This document shows, in pieces, positions 16,053 through 24,872 of a DNA stretch of 64,000 nt. The DNA lies in contig NZ_SDPQ02000002.1 of NCBI RefSeq assembly GCF_004134905.2, forward strand, positions 434,001-498,000, written 5' to 3'. The DNA comes from Aeromicrobium ginsengisoli (lineage in GTDB: Bacteria > Actinomycetota > Actinomycetes > Propionibacteriales > Nocardioidaceae). The notes beneath the pieces are model-generated. The model did not search any database and was not told the DNA's origin. It worked only from the letters and a program-made list of their open reading frames with translations. Position 1 is the stretch's first letter. Each line of letters begins with the position of its first letter. The translations under genes were made by a program, and so were the position numbers.

Positions 16053-18839
16053 GTGAAGTTCGCTTCTCGCCGTCTGCTTGCGACGGCTTCTGCTGCCACC
16101 CTGCTGGCCGCTCCACTGCTCGTCAACACTCCGGCTGACGCCGCGGACGACGTGACGCTCAACCTCATCGGCATCAACGACTTCCACGGTCGCATCGATG
16201 CCAACACGGTCAAGTTCGCCGGCACCGTCGAGAAGATCCGCCAGGAGGGCGGCTCCGACAACTCGCTGCTGATCTCGGCCGGTGACAACGTCAGCGCCTC
16301 GCTGTTCGCCTCGGCGACGCAGGGCGACATCCCGACGATCGACGTGCTGAACGCGCTGCACCTCGACGCCTCGGCCGCCGGCAACCACGAGTTCGACAAG
16401 GGTGCCGACGACCTGGTCGGCCGGCTCTCCGACGCTGCCGACTTCCCGTTCCTCGCCGCCAACGTGTTCCGCAACGGCGCGCCGCTCCTGGACAAGTCGG
16501 CCACGTTCGACGTCAACGGCGTCTCGGTCGCCGTCGTCGGAGCCGTCACCAAGGAGACCCTCTCGCTGGTCAGCCCCGGCGGCATGGCCGGCGTGACGAT
16601 CACGGACCCGACCGACGCGATCAACGACACCGTCACCGAGCTCGAGGCCTCGCAGACGCCGCCTGACGTCATCGTCGCCTCGATCCACGAGGGCGCGCCT
16701 GACGGCACCCAGAGCTACGCGTACGAGGTCGCGCACAGCGAGGTGTTCAAGAAGATCGCCGAGGAGACGTCGCCCGACGTCGACGCGATCTTCATGGGCC
16801 ACACACACCAGGCGTACACCTACGACGCGCCGATCCCCGGCGAGCCGGGCAAGACGCGGCCGATCATCCAGACCGGCAACTACGGCTCCAACGTCGGCAA
16901 CATCAAGCTCACGGTCGACGGCGACACCGGCGACGTGAAGTCGTACACGCAGTCCAACATCGCCCGTGTCACGACCGACGACGCGACGCTCGTGCAGACC
17001 TACCCCGACGTGGCCCAGGTCAAGACCATCACCGACGCGGCACTCGCGGTCGCCGCCGAGCGTGGCAACCAGGTCGTCGCCACCCAGACGGCCGACATCA
17101 CGACGGCCTACCTGGGCGGCAAGCGCGACGACCGGGCGAGCGAGTCCACGCTGGGCAACCTGGTGGCGGACGCGCTCCTGTCCGCGGTCGGCAAGACCCC
17201 GGCCGGCGCCGACATCGCCGTCACCAACTCCGGCGGCCTGCGCGCGGAGCTGCTGTACGCCGGATCCACGCCGGCGACCGGCGCCAACGGCGAGATCACG
17301 TTCGCCGAGGCCAATGGCGTCCTGCCGTTCGTCAACAACCTCAGCACCACGACCCTCTCGGGCGCGAACTTCAAGAAGGTGCTCGAGCAGCAGTGGCAGC
17401 GTGACGTCGACGGCAACGTGCCGACCCGGTCCTACCTGCAGCTGGGTCTGTCCAAGAACGTCCACTACACGTACGACCCGACGCGGCCGGAGACCGATCG
17501 CATCACCTCGATCTCGATCGATGGCCAGCCGATCGACCCGGCCAAGAACTACCGGATCGCGCTGCCGGCCTTCCTCACCACGGGCGGCGACAACTTCCGT
17601 GCCTTCACGCTCGGGACGTCGGTCGACAGCGGTCTGGTCGACTACCAGTCGTTCATCGACTACCTGGACGCCAGCTCGCCGGTGTCCCCGGACTTCGCGC
17701 GTCGCTCGCTCGCGGTCACGGGCGTCAAGAGCTCGTACGAGGCCGGCGACTCGGTCTCGGTGACGCTCCCGAAGCTCGACCTCACGTCGCTCGGCAGCCC
17801 GGCCAACACCTCCGTCACGGCGAAGCTGAAGTCCGGCGACACCACGACGGATCTCGGTAGCTTCCCGGTCACCGCAGGCTCGGCGACCGTGGCGTTCGAC
17901 CTGCCCGCGGGCCTGATCGGTCCGGCGTCCCTCGAGGTCGTCGCGGCGCCGACCGGCACCACGACCACCATCCCGCTGACGGTCGACAAGGCCACGTCGA
18001 CGACGACCGCCACGGCTCCGGCCAAGGCCAAGACCGGCACGACGTTCACGGTCGAGGCAACCGTCGCATCAGAGTCCGGCGTCACGCCGACCGGCACGGT
18101 CACGGTCAAGGACGGCTCGACCGTGCTCGCGAGTGGCCCGCTCGTCGACGGATCAGCGTCGGTCGAGGTCAACGCGAGCAAGCTCAGCGCAGACGACCAC
18201 ACGCTGACGGTGTCCTACTCCGGCGACACCCTGCACGAGGCGTCATCGGCGTCGACCGAGCCCATCGAGATCGTCAAGGGCGGCTCGGGCTTCGGCGCGG
18301 TCGTCGGGTCGACCAAGTACGGCACCTCTCCCGTCGTCGAGGTCACGGCTGACGCCGAGGCATCCGGCCTCGTCTATGTCACGTACGGCGGCGAGCTGGT
18401 CGGCATGGGCTTCATGACCGACGGCGCGGGCACCGTGACGCTGGGCAAGACCGCGTTCAAGCCCGGTTCGTACGACCTCAAGGTGTTCTACGCCGGGGAC
18501 GAGAAGTTCGACCCGACCAGCACGACGGCGACCCTCACGGTGACGCGAGGCGCGACCAAGGCCACCAAGTCGTACGTCACCGGCAAGGTCGTCCGCAACA
18601 AGACCGCTGCGACGGTCAAGGTCAAGGTCACGGGCACCGGATTCACGGTGACCTCCGGGACCGTTCGCATCTACCGCGGCAGCACCCAGTACGGGTGGGC
18701 GACGGTCAAGAACGGCCTGGCGACGGTGACGCTCAAGAAGTTCACGAGCGCCGGCACCCAGAAGATGACGGCGAGCTACGGCGGCAACAGCGTGGCCCTG
18801 CCCTCGACGTCGGCGTTCACGATCTCCGTCGTCAACTAA
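16053..18839 (+). CDS. Secreted 5'-nucleotidase / metallophosphoesterase with Ig-like repeats
   Basis: This 928-residue exported enzyme would dephosphorylate extracellular nucleotides to nucleosides. A Sec signal peptide (MKFASRRLLATASAATLLAA, cleavage near ADA) is followed by a calcineurin-like phosphoesterase domain (about 36-290) with NDFHGRID, SAGDN, GNHEFDKG and GHTHQAY metal-binding motifs. A 5'-nucleotidase C-terminal domain (about 355-540) carries ESTLGNLVADALL and NSGGLRAELLY. The remaining third is four Ig-like domains without an anchoring signal. GTG at 16053 has AAAGGA seven bases upstream. The next gene encodes a secreted nuclease with the same type of tail, so the pair likely scavenges extracellular nucleic acid for phosphate and nucleosides. 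Confidence 0.92.
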   Translation: MKFASRRLLATASAATLLAAPLLVNTPADAADDVTLNLIGINDFHGRIDANTVKFAGTVEKIRQEGGSDNSLLISAGDNVSASLFASATQGDIPTIDVLNALHLDASAAGNHEFDKGADDLVGRLSDAADFPFLAANVFRNGAPLLDKSATFDVNGVSVAVVGAVTKETLSLVSPGGMAGVTITDPTDAINDTVTELEASQTPPDVIVASIHEGAPDGTQSYAYEVAHSEVFKKIAEETSPDVDAIFMGHTHQAYTYDAPIPGEPGKTRPIIQTGNYGSNVGNIKLTVDGDTGDVKSYTQSNIARVTTDDATLVQTYPDVAQVKTITDAALAVAAERGNQVVATQTADITTAYLGGKRDDRASESTLGNLVADALLSAVGKTPAGADIAVTNSGGLRAELLYAGSTPATGANGEITFAEANGVLPFVNNLSTTTLSGANFKKVLEQQWQRDVDGNVPTRSYLQLGLSKNVHYTYDPTRPETDRITSISIDGQPIDPAKNYRIALPAFLTTGGDNFRAFTLGTSVDSGLVDYQSFIDYLDASSPVSPDFARRSLAVTGVKSSYEAGDSVSVTLPKLDLTSLGSPANTSVTAKLKSGDTTTDLGSFPVTAGSATVAFDLPAGLIGPASLEVVAAPTGTTTTIPLTVDKATSTTTATAPAKAKTGTTFTVEATVASESGVTPTGTVTVKDGSTVLASGPLVDGSASVEVNASKLSADDHTLTVSYSGDTLHEASSASTEPIEIVKGGSGFGAVVGSTKYGTSPVVEVTADAEASGLVYVTYGGELVGMGFMTDGAGTVTLGKTAFKPGSYDLKVFYAGDEKFDPTSTTATLTVTRGATKATKSYVTGKVVRNKTAATVKVKVTGTGFTVTSGTVRIYRGSTQYGWATVKNGLATVTLKKFTSAGTQKMTASYGGNSVALPSTSAFTISVVN
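17998..18836 (+). repeat. Ig-like tail, copy 1 (shared with the neighbouring nuclease)
   Basis: Three consecutive Ig-like domains form the last ~280 residues of the 5'-nucleotidase. They match the last ~280 residues of the nuclease in order and in motifs (TATAPA..., GTVTVKDGS, LGKTAFKPG, SAGTQK). Around 18437 the DNA is identical to the copy near 21859 for about 29 bases. Confidence 0.8.
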
Positions 18840-18850
18840 CCACCTGGTGA

Positions 18851-18885
18851 CCGCTCGGGGACGGCTGCGCGCCGTCCCCGGGCGG
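18851..18885 (+). terminator. Strong GC-rich hairpin after the 5'-nucleotidase gene
   Basis: A stem of 15 pairs with one mismatch (arms 18851-18865 and 18871-18885, inner GGGGACGGC) encloses the loop TGCGC. It begins 11 bases beyond the stop codon and probably terminates or attenuates transcription before the nuclease gene. Confidence 0.7.
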
Positions 18886-18914
18886 TTCCGGATCCATCTC
18901 GGAAAGAAGCCCTC

Positions 18915-21900
18915 ATGAAGATGTCCTTCGTCGCCCGGTGGGGGGTCGGCCTCGCGCTGGCCGCCTCGACGCTCGCGATGCCCAGCACGGCCGACGCGAC
19001 GCCCGCGGGCGACAACGTCGTGATCAACGAGGTGTACGTCAACGGTGGCAGCACGGGTGCCACCTACCTCAACAAGTTCGTCGAGCTCTACAACCCCACC
19101 TCCAAGGTGATCGACCTCAACGGATGGTCGGTCCAGTACCGGTCCTACTCCTCGACGGGCAACTTCACGGGCGTCACGGCGCTCGGTGACCACCACATCG
19201 AGCCGGGCGGGTCGTTCCTGATCGGCGGCAACGCCAACTCGACGAACGGCGCGGCGCTGCCGACACCGGACGTCAGCGACACGTCCTATTCGTACGCCGG
19301 CAGTGCCAACGGCGGGACGCTCGCGCTGGCCAAGTCGACGACGCCTCTGACCGGTGACCGGGCGACGGTGCTCGCGAACGGCAACCTGGTGGACCTCGTC
19401 GGCTACGGCGCGTCCGCGACCTACGAGGGCGCCGTCAAGGCCTCCGGCTACTCCGTCACCGCGTCGCTCACGCGTACCGGTGCCGCTGACACCGACAACA
19501 ACGCCAGCGACTTCGTGTCCGCCGCACCCACGCCCGTCGCCTGCGGCGCGGACTGCGGCGGTGGTGGGGTCGACCCGGGCGACCCGACCGAGGCGACGAT
19601 CGCCGAGATCCAGGGCACCGGCACCGACAGCCCGTTGGCCGGCACGACCGTGACGACGCAGGGCGTCGTGACGGCGGTCTACAAGACCGGCGGGTTCTCC
19701 GGCGCCTACATCCAGACCGACGGCACCGGTGGTGCCGTCGACCTGTCGACCCACCATGCGTCGGACGGCCTCTTCGTGTTCTCGTCGGCTTTTGCGGCAG
19801 GCGTCGACAAGGGCGACCTGGTCGAGGTCACGGGTGCGGTCAGCGAGTTCAACGGGCTGACCGAGCTGTCGACGACGACCGGCAACTTCGAGAAGCTGGC
19901 CGGTCCGGCCCAAGGCGTCGAGCCGGCGACCGTGTCGTTCCCACTGAGCACGGCTCAGAAGGAGTCGCTCGAGGGCATGCTCCTGGCGCCGCAGGGTGAC
20001 TTCACGATCACCAACAACTACGCGACCAACCAGTACGCCGAGATCGGGCTCGCTCCGGGCACCAAGCCGTTCGACACCCCGACCAACGTCGTCGCCCCCG
20101 GAGCACCGGCGTTGGCGCTCCAGGCGCAGAACGACGAGAAGCTCATCACGCTCGACGACGGTGCATCACTCAACTTCTTCTCCGCCGCCAGCCAGGGCAT
20201 TGCCCTGCCATGGCTGACTGCGGACAACGAGGTGCGCACCGGTGCGCCGGTCACGTTCGACGACCCGGTCGTCCTCGACTACCGCAACAGCGCGTGGAAG
20301 CTGCAGCCGACGCAGCAGCTCGTCGCGGGCGGCAACGAGCCGGTCGTGATCGGCAACACGCGCAAGGCCGCGCCCGAGCCGGTCGGCGGTGACCTCACGC
20401 TGGGCACGTTCAACGTGCTCAACTACTTCACGACGACCGCGGCCGACTTCGTGGCGGGTGGTGGCTCGTGCACCTACTACAACGACCGCGAGGGCAACCA
20501 CATCACGGCCAACACGTGCACGCCCGACGGCCCGCGTGGCGCTGCCGACGACGCCAACCTCGAGCGACAGCAGGCCAAGATCGTCTCGGCGATCAACACG
20601 CTCGACGCGAATGTCGTGTCGCTGGAGGAGATCGAGAACTCGGCCGCCTTCGGCGTCGACCGTGACGATGCCTTGCACCACCTGGTGGCGGCGCTCAACA
20701 CCGCTGCCGGCACCGATCGATGGGCCGCAGTCCCGTCGCCGGCCACGATCCCGGTCAACGGTGAGGACGTCATCCGTACGGCGTTCATCTACCAGCCGGC
20801 CAAGGTCGAGACCGTCGGAACGTCCGTGGCGCTCGACGACCCTGCGTTCTCCAACGCTCGCGCACCTCTCGCGCAGGAGTTCCGTCCGGCGGGTGGGGCG
20901 GCGTACGAGGACTTCCTGGTCATCGTCAACCACTTCAAGTCCAAGGGCTCCGGCTCGGGCGTGGACGCCGACCAGGGTGACGGCCAGGGCGCGTCCAACC
21001 ACGCACGTACGCTCCAGGCGCACGCGCTCATGGCGTTCGCCGCTGAGCGGGAGGCGGCGGCCAAGACCGATCGGGTCTTCCTGACCGGCGACTTCAACTC
21101 GTACAACGAGGAGGATCCGGTCGGCATCATCGAGGACGGCGGGTTCGTCAACGTGCCGCGCGCGCTGACCGACAAGCAGACCTACCAGTTCGACGGGGCG
21201 GTCGGCTCGCTCGACCACGTGTTCGCGTCGAGCGAGGCCTACGCCGACGTGACGGGTGCGGACATCTGGAACATCAACTCGTACGAGTCGGTGGCCCGGG
21301 AGTACAGCCGCTACAACTACAACGTCACGGACTTCTACAAGCCCAACCCCTACCGGGCCAGCGACCACGACCCGGAGATCATCGGCTTCAACAATGCCGA
21401 GGCGCCGGGACCCGTCGCCTCGACGACGACGGCGACCGCACCCGCCACGGCGGCGTACGGCTCGACGTTCCAGGTCGAGGCCAAGGTCGAGGCCGGGGAC
21501 GACGTCACGCCGACCGGCACGGTGACGGTCAAGGACGGCTCGGTCGTCCTCGCGACCGGCGACCTGATCGACGGTGAGGTCTCGTTGCCGGTCGATGCCG
21601 GTCAGCTGTCGGTCGATGACCACACGCTGACGGTGTCGTACGCGGGTGACGCCGGGCACGACCCGTCGTCCACCACGGTGACGGTCGAGGTCGTCAAGGG
21701 CGATCCCGGACTGGCGGCGACGGTGGCGACGACCAAGTACGGCAAGTCGGCGGTCGTCGACGTCACGGCGGAGGCGGGCGTCTCGGGACTCGTCACCGTC
21801 ACCCACGAGGGGGCATACGCCGGCATGGGCTTCCTGCTCGACGGGTCCGGCAAGGTCACGCTGGGCAAGACCGCGTTCAAGCCCGGCACGTACGAGCTCA

Positions 21901-22262
21901 CCGTCGCCTATGGCGGCAGCGAGACGTACAAGTCGGACACGACGACGGCGAGCCTGACGATCGTGCGGGGCACCACGACGACCAAGAAGGGCAGCTTCAC
22001 CGCCAAGGTCGTCGAGGACCGGACGCGCGCCAACGTCCCGTTCACCGTCACCGCGCCCGGCTACACCGTGGCCACCGGCACCGTCCGGGTCTATCGGGGC
22101 AGCACGCTGGTGGGCCACGGCACGGTCGCCAACGGCAAGGTGACGGTCCGGCTCGCGACGTTCGCCTCGGCGGGCACGCAGAAGTTGGTGGCGAAGTACG
22201 GCGGCAACACCTACGGGGAGCCGTCCGAGGTGGCCTTCACCCTGAAGGTCGTCAAGAAGTAG
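18915..22262 (+). CDS. Secreted ExeM/NucH-type endonuclease with lamin-tail domain and Ig-like repeats
   Basis: The 1115-residue product has a signal peptide (to about residue 28, ending STADA), then a lamin-tail domain (about 32-200: VVINEVYVNGGS, KFVELYNPTSKVIDLNGWSVQY), an OB-like segment (about 220-330) and an endonuclease/exonuclease/phosphatase domain (about 495-822). The last has LGTFNVLNYF, SLEEIENSAAFG, VNHFKSKGSG, LTGDFNSYNEEDP and the final ASDHDPEI, the catalytic Asp-His. Three Ig-like domains end the protein. Enzymes of this type degrade extracellular DNA. The ATG at 18915 follows GGAAAGAAG. The gene lies just behind the 5'-nucleotidase. No cell-wall sorting signal was seen. Confidence 0.9.
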   Translation: MKMSFVARWGVGLALAASTLAMPSTADATPAGDNVVINEVYVNGGSTGATYLNKFVELYNPTSKVIDLNGWSVQYRSYSSTGNFTGVTALGDHHIEPGGSFLIGGNANSTNGAALPTPDVSDTSYSYAGSANGGTLALAKSTTPLTGDRATVLANGNLVDLVGYGASATYEGAVKASGYSVTASLTRTGAADTDNNASDFVSAAPTPVACGADCGGGGVDPGDPTEATIAEIQGTGTDSPLAGTTVTTQGVVTAVYKTGGFSGAYIQTDGTGGAVDLSTHHASDGLFVFSSAFAAGVDKGDLVEVTGAVSEFNGLTELSTTTGNFEKLAGPAQGVEPATVSFPLSTAQKESLEGMLLAPQGDFTITNNYATNQYAEIGLAPGTKPFDTPTNVVAPGAPALALQAQNDEKLITLDDGASLNFFSAASQGIALPWLTADNEVRTGAPVTFDDPVVLDYRNSAWKLQPTQQLVAGGNEPVVIGNTRKAAPEPVGGDLTLGTFNVLNYFTTTAADFVAGGGSCTYYNDREGNHITANTCTPDGPRGAADDANLERQQAKIVSAINTLDANVVSLEEIENSAAFGVDRDDALHHLVAALNTAAGTDRWAAVPSPATIPVNGEDVIRTAFIYQPAKVETVGTSVALDDPAFSNARAPLAQEFRPAGGAAYEDFLVIVNHFKSKGSGSGVDADQGDGQGASNHARTLQAHALMAFAAEREAAAKTDRVFLTGDFNSYNEEDPVGIIEDGGFVNVPRALTDKQTYQFDGAVGSLDHVFASSEAYADVTGADIWNINSYESVAREYSRYNYNVTDFYKPNPYRASDHDPEIIGFNNAEAPGPVASTTTATAPATAAYGSTFQVEAKVEAGDDVTPTGTVTVKDGSVVLATGDLIDGEVSLPVDAGQLSVDDHTLTVSYAGDAGHDPSSTTVTVEVVKGDPGLAATVATTKYGKSAVVDVTAEAGVSGLVTVTHEGAYAGMGFLLDGSGKVTLGKTAFKPGTYELTVAYGGSETYKSDTTTASLTIVRGTTTTKKGSFTAKVVEDRTRANVPFTVTAPGYTVATGTVRVYRGSTLVGHGTVANGKVTVRLATFASAGTQKLVAKYGGNTYGEPSEVAFTLKVVKK
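21418..22259 (+). repeat. Ig-like tail, copy 2 (shared with the 5'-nucleotidase)
   Basis: These three Ig-like domains correspond one-to-one with those at 17998-18836. The longest identical DNA run seen is around LGKTAFKPG. The copies are otherwise diverged, which suggests an old duplication with possible gene conversion. Confidence 0.8.
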
Positions 22263-22272
22263 CCGGTTCGGC

Positions 22273-23208
22273 TCAGCCCACCATCGCCCGATGGTGGGCT
22301 GGGCTGACTCCGCGTACGCGCTTGAAGGCGGCGCTGAGGGCGAACGGGCTGCCGTAGCCGACCTGGCGCGCGACCGCGGCGATCGTCAGGTCGGGCTCGC
22401 GGAGCAGGTCGGCGGCGAGGTCGAGTCGCAGGCTCGTGAGGTAGGCCATCGCGGGCTCGCCGAGCACGGTGGAGAACCGCCGTGCCAACCCTGCCCGGGA
22501 CACCCCGACCTCCGCGGCGAGCGACGCCAGGGTCCACGGGCGGGCGACGTCGTCCTCGAGCAGGCGGAGAGCGGGCCCGAGCACGGGGTCCGCGGCGGCC
22601 CGGTGCCAGGCCGGTGCGCGCGAGGCGTCGCGGGTGAACCAGTCGCGTACGGCGGCGATGACGACGAGGTCGAGCAACCGGTCGAGGAAGACCTCCTGGC
22701 CGAGATCCTCGCGCTGCATCTCGGCGCACAGCACGGCGACGAGCTCACCGTTCCACTCGCCGTCGCGGAGCACGAACAGCTGCGGCAGGCTGCGCAGCAG
22801 TCGCGCGCTGATCGCCCGCGTGCTCTCGTAGGTGCCGGTCACGATCATCGTCGCGCCCTCCGGGTCGTTGCCCCACGACCTCGTGCCGAGCGTCATGACG
22901 TCCTCGAGGCTGTTGCCCTCGGCGTCGGTGCAGTGCTGGCCCGGGTTGATGAAGACCTGCGGCTCGGAGTCAGGCAGGTCTGCGACGGTGTAGGGCTCGG
23001 GACCGCGGGCGACCATGACGTCGCCGGGGCCCAGGCGTACGGGTTCGTCGCCATCCGGCACGACCCAGGCCTCACCGCGTACGACGACCGCGATCGACAA
23101 CGGCGCCTCGTCCTGGATGCGCAGCGACCACGGCGACGTCAGCACGGATCGCATGAGGAACGCGCCGTTGGCGCGAGGACCGTCGAGCAGGCCGCTGAGG
23201 GTGTCCAT
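22273..23208 (-). CDS. AraC-family transcriptional regulator with cupin sensor
   Basis: The 311-residue protein has an N-terminal cupin sensor domain of the AraC_binding_6 / cupin_6 type (about 1-190; EAPLSIAVVVRGEAWVVPDGDE, PGDVMVARGPEPYTVAD). A C-terminal AraC double HTH follows (about 205-311; WTLASLAAEVGVSRAGLARRFSTVLGEPAMAYLTSLRLDLA and VARQVGYGSPFALSAAFKRVRGVSPAHHR). It is divergent from a DUF1772 membrane protein gene, its likely target. The ATG at 23208 was chosen because it begins the conserved domain and a TACCCT -10 ends eight bases upstream, indicating a leaderless transcript. The end of the gene lies inside a hairpin shared with the nuclease gene. Confidence 0.9.
   Translation of the reverse strand: MDTLSGLLDGPRANGAFLMRSVLTSPWSLRIQDEAPLSIAVVVRGEAWVVPDGDEPVRLGPGDVMVARGPEPYTVADLPDSEPQVFINPGQHCTDAEGNSLEDVMTLGTRSWGNDPEGATMIVTGTYESTRAISARLLRSLPQLFVLRDGEWNGELVAVLCAEMQREDLGQEVFLDRLLDLVVIAAVRDWFTRDASRAPAWHRAAADPVLGPALRLLEDDVARPWTLASLAAEVGVSRAGLARRFSTVLGEPAMAYLTSLRLDLAADLLREPDLTIAAVARQVGYGSPFALSAAFKRVRGVSPAHHRAMVG
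22274..22301. terminator. Perfect 13-bp hairpin between convergent nuclease and AraC genes
   Basis: CAGCCCACCATCG and its exact complement are separated by two bases. The hairpin begins 12 bases after the nuclease stop and covers the last codons of the araC-type gene. It could serve as a terminator for the plus-strand transcript. Confidence 0.65.
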
Positions 23209-23215
23209 GATGCTC

Positions 23216-23221
23216 AGGGTA
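23216..23221 (-). promoter_or_regulatory. -10 box TACCCT of the AraC-type regulator
   Basis: TACCCT on the minus strand ends eight bases before the ATG at 23208, without a ribosome site between, consistent with a leaderless mRNA. Confidence 0.45.
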
Positions 23222-23232
23222 GACGTTCGCGT

Positions 23233-23258
23233 ATGCCTATGGGCATTTCGACTATGGG
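23233..23258 (+). promoter_or_regulatory. Candidate AraC operator between the divergent genes
   Basis: An inverted repeat ATGCC-N4-GGCAT (23233-23246) overlaps the first of two direct CTATGGG repeats (23237-23243 and 23252-23258), spaced 15 bases apart. AraC-type dimers often bind direct repeats. Its place in the 81-base divergent gap suits control of both genes. Confidence 0.45.
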
Positions 23259-23289
23259 AAGTCTCAACCCGCACTGATGTCATGGAGCC

Positions 23290-23745
23290 ATGACCAAGAC
23301 TGCACTCCTCGCCGCGACCGCCCTCATGGGCCTGTCGGCCGGCTTGTTCGCCACCTTCTCGTACGTGATCATGCCGGGGCTCCGGCGCGCGTCGGACGCC
23401 TCTTTCGTCGACGCGATGCGCGGCATCAACGTCGCGATCCTCAATCCCGTGTTCGCCCTGACGTTCGGCGGCGCGTTCTTCGTCGGGCTCCTGGCGCTCG
23501 TGCTCGGCTGGGGCGACGCGTCGCGGCCCTGGGTCGTCGCCGGTCTCGTCCTCTACGTCGCCGGCGCGTACGTCATCACGTTCGCGGTCAACGTCCCGAT
23601 GAACGACACGTTGGAGGCGGGCCGGGGGAGTGCTGCGTCGTTGCGCGAGGCGTTCGAGGACAGGTGGACGATGTGGAACCACGCGCGCTCGGTGCTGACG
23701 ACTGCCGGCTTCGTGTGCCTTGTCGTCGGCGCGCTGAAGATCTGA
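23290..23745 (+). CDS. DUF1772 (anthrone oxygenase-like) membrane protein
   Basis: The 151-residue protein has four hydrophobic segments (about 5-28, 55-75, 80-102, 130-150). It also has the family signature N-VPMND (FAVNVPMNDTLE) before the last helix and a W-x-x-W-N-H-A-R motif (RWTMWNHARSV). DUF1772 proteins are small membrane proteins, some called anthrone oxygenases; the true activity in actinobacteria is unknown. It is transcribed divergently from the AraC-type regulator, and a pair of direct repeats lies between them. An ATG at 23281 gives only three codons, so the start at 23290 with GGAG just before it is used. Confidence 0.8.
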   Translation: MTKTALLAATALMGLSAGLFATFSYVIMPGLRRASDASFVDAMRGINVAILNPVFALTFGGAFFVGLLALVLGWGDASRPWVVAGLVLYVAGAYVITFAVNVPMNDTLEAGRGSAASLREAFEDRWTMWNHARSVLTTAGFVCLVVGALKI

Positions 23746-23748
23746 GGG

Positions 23749-24279
23749 TCAGGCCGGCCGCGGTGTGCGGTTGCGCTTGATCGCGACGACCAGCACGATC
23801 ACGAACGCCGCGATCCCGGAGACCACGGCGAGCACTCCGCCGCCGACGCCGAACAGCACGTAGCGGCCGATGCGCGGGTTGTCGGCATAGCCGAAGTCGC
23901 CGGTGGGGTCGCACCTGACGAGATGCTTCGACCCCGGTTGACCCTTGACGATCCCGACACGGCTCCAGGTCTGCCCGCCGTCGGTGATCGTCACCTTGGA
24001 GGCGGAGCCGCCGTCGAGCGACGGCTGCTGGGTGTCGATGTCTGTGGCGACGCAGCTCGTCGGGGTGTCCTGGGGTGAGACCCAGATCGCGACACCGCGG
24101 TCGCCGACCGTGACGGTCGTGGAGTCCTCCTGCTCGAACGGAGTCACGGAGTAGCCGGCGACGGCGCGCCCGATCCACACCGCGAGGAACACGATGAGCG
24201 CAGCGGCGATGACGGCCAGGCCGGTGGCCACGACGTACCACCCGCGGCCGGGTCGCTGGGGCGCGATCGGTGTCGACAT
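23749..24279 (-). CDS. Membrane protein with an extracytoplasmic loop, unknown function
   Basis: The 176-residue protein has two transmembrane helices (about 15-38 and 142-165) that flank an exported domain of about 100 residues. The domain contains two cysteines (TSCVATD and VRCDPTG) that could form a disulfide. A short basic cytoplasmic tail (KRNRTPRPA) follows. It is convergent with the DUF1772 gene and divergent from the four-gene hydrolase cassette. A perfect TAGGCT -10 ends seven bases before the ATG, so the mRNA is probably leaderless. No family was recognised. Confidence 0.75.
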   Translation of the reverse strand: MSTPIAPQRPGRGWYVVATGLAVIAAALIVFLAVWIGRAVAGYSVTPFEQEDSTTVTVGDRGVAIWVSPQDTPTSCVATDIDTQQPSLDGGSASKVTITDGGQTWSRVGIVKGQPGSKHLVRCDPTGDFGYADNPRIGRYVLFGVGGGVLAVVSGIAAFVIVLVVAIKRNRTPRPA

Positions 24280-24285
24280 GGCAGG

Positions 24286-24291
24286 AGCCTA
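24286..24291 (-). promoter_or_regulatory. -10 box TAGGCT of the membrane protein gene
   Basis: TAGGCT on the minus strand, then six bases, then ATG: the spacing seen before many leaderless genes in this window. Confidence 0.6.
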
Positions 24292-24343
24292 GGGGCTGTG
24301 GGCGGCGCTGTTCCGAGAACTGTGCGTTCCGTCCCCGATCCCG

Positions 24344-24349
24344 TATGTT
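24344..24349 (+). promoter_or_regulatory. Candidate -10 box TATGTT of the hydrolase cassette
   Basis: TATGTT would start a transcript near 24356, 28 bases before the GTG at 24384. It is the only good TANNNT box in the divergent gap on this strand. Confidence 0.4.
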
Positions 24350-24383
24350 CTCCGTATCGGTGGCACTCGTGATCGGGGGATTC

Positions 24384-24872
24384 GTGTCAGAGACCGGCAA
24401 CCCCCTGCTCGACGCGTTCAGGCGGCTGCAGCCCGACGTGGACGTCGTGGTCCTGCTGCCCGAGCCGTCGTTCGACCTCCTCGACCTGTCCCAGCCGGCT
24501 GAGGCGATCCACGCGGCGGTCGCGACGCGTGCGGCTGCGATGTCCCTGGCCGAAGAAGTCGGCGTTGCGGGAGAGCCGGTGGTGCTCGAGCGCTGGAGCC
24601 GGCTCCAGCCCCAGATCTATCGCCACCGGACCCGGCTTCGCGCCGACCTCGCCGACCCGACGGCTGCGCTAGCGGCCATGCTCGACGTCCTGGACTCGCT
24701 CAACGGCGGCGGATGGGAAGCCCGCCCCGTCGACGCACCCATTCCGTGGCTCGTCGCGCGGTCGCCGCTCTCCTCCAGGCCGCTCCTGACTGCCGACGTG
24801 GCGGTGCACGGCTCCACGCTCGTGGTCACGGTCGAGAGTGCCCCGCTCAAGCTCGAGCAGGACCCGTCATGA
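24384..24872 (+). CDS. Unknown protein, first gene of the hydrolase/lipoprotein cassette
   Basis: The 162-residue product (if started at GTG 24384) has an N-terminal VVVLLPEPSFDLLDLSQPAEA segment, a long amphipathic helical middle, and a C-terminal strand-rich end (LLTADVAVHGSTLVVTVESAP). It has no signal peptide or membrane helix from this start. An in-frame ATG at 24345 would add a hydrophobic stretch, but it overlaps the likely -10 box. Its stop overlaps the ATG of the next gene as ATGA. Position suggests a dedicated cytosolic helper of the hydrolase; no family was recognised. Confidence 0.65.
   Translation: MSETGNPLLDAFRRLQPDVDVVVLLPEPSFDLLDLSQPAEAIHAAVATRAAAMSLAEEVGVAGEPVVLERWSRLQPQIYRHRTRLRADLADPTAALAAMLDVLDSLNGGGWEARPVDAPIPWLVARSPLSSRPLLTADVAVHGSTLVVTVESAPLKLEQDPS

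Noticed and set aside
15811-16116. A 101-codon minus-strand frame upstream of the 5'-nucleotidase
   Set aside because: It covers the control region and the signal peptide of a real gene, has no ribosome site and no similarity to a known family.
20166-22118. A 650-codon minus-strand frame opposite the nuclease gene
   Set aside because: Antisense of a clear multi-domain secreted nuclease; Arg/Asp-rich with no motif.
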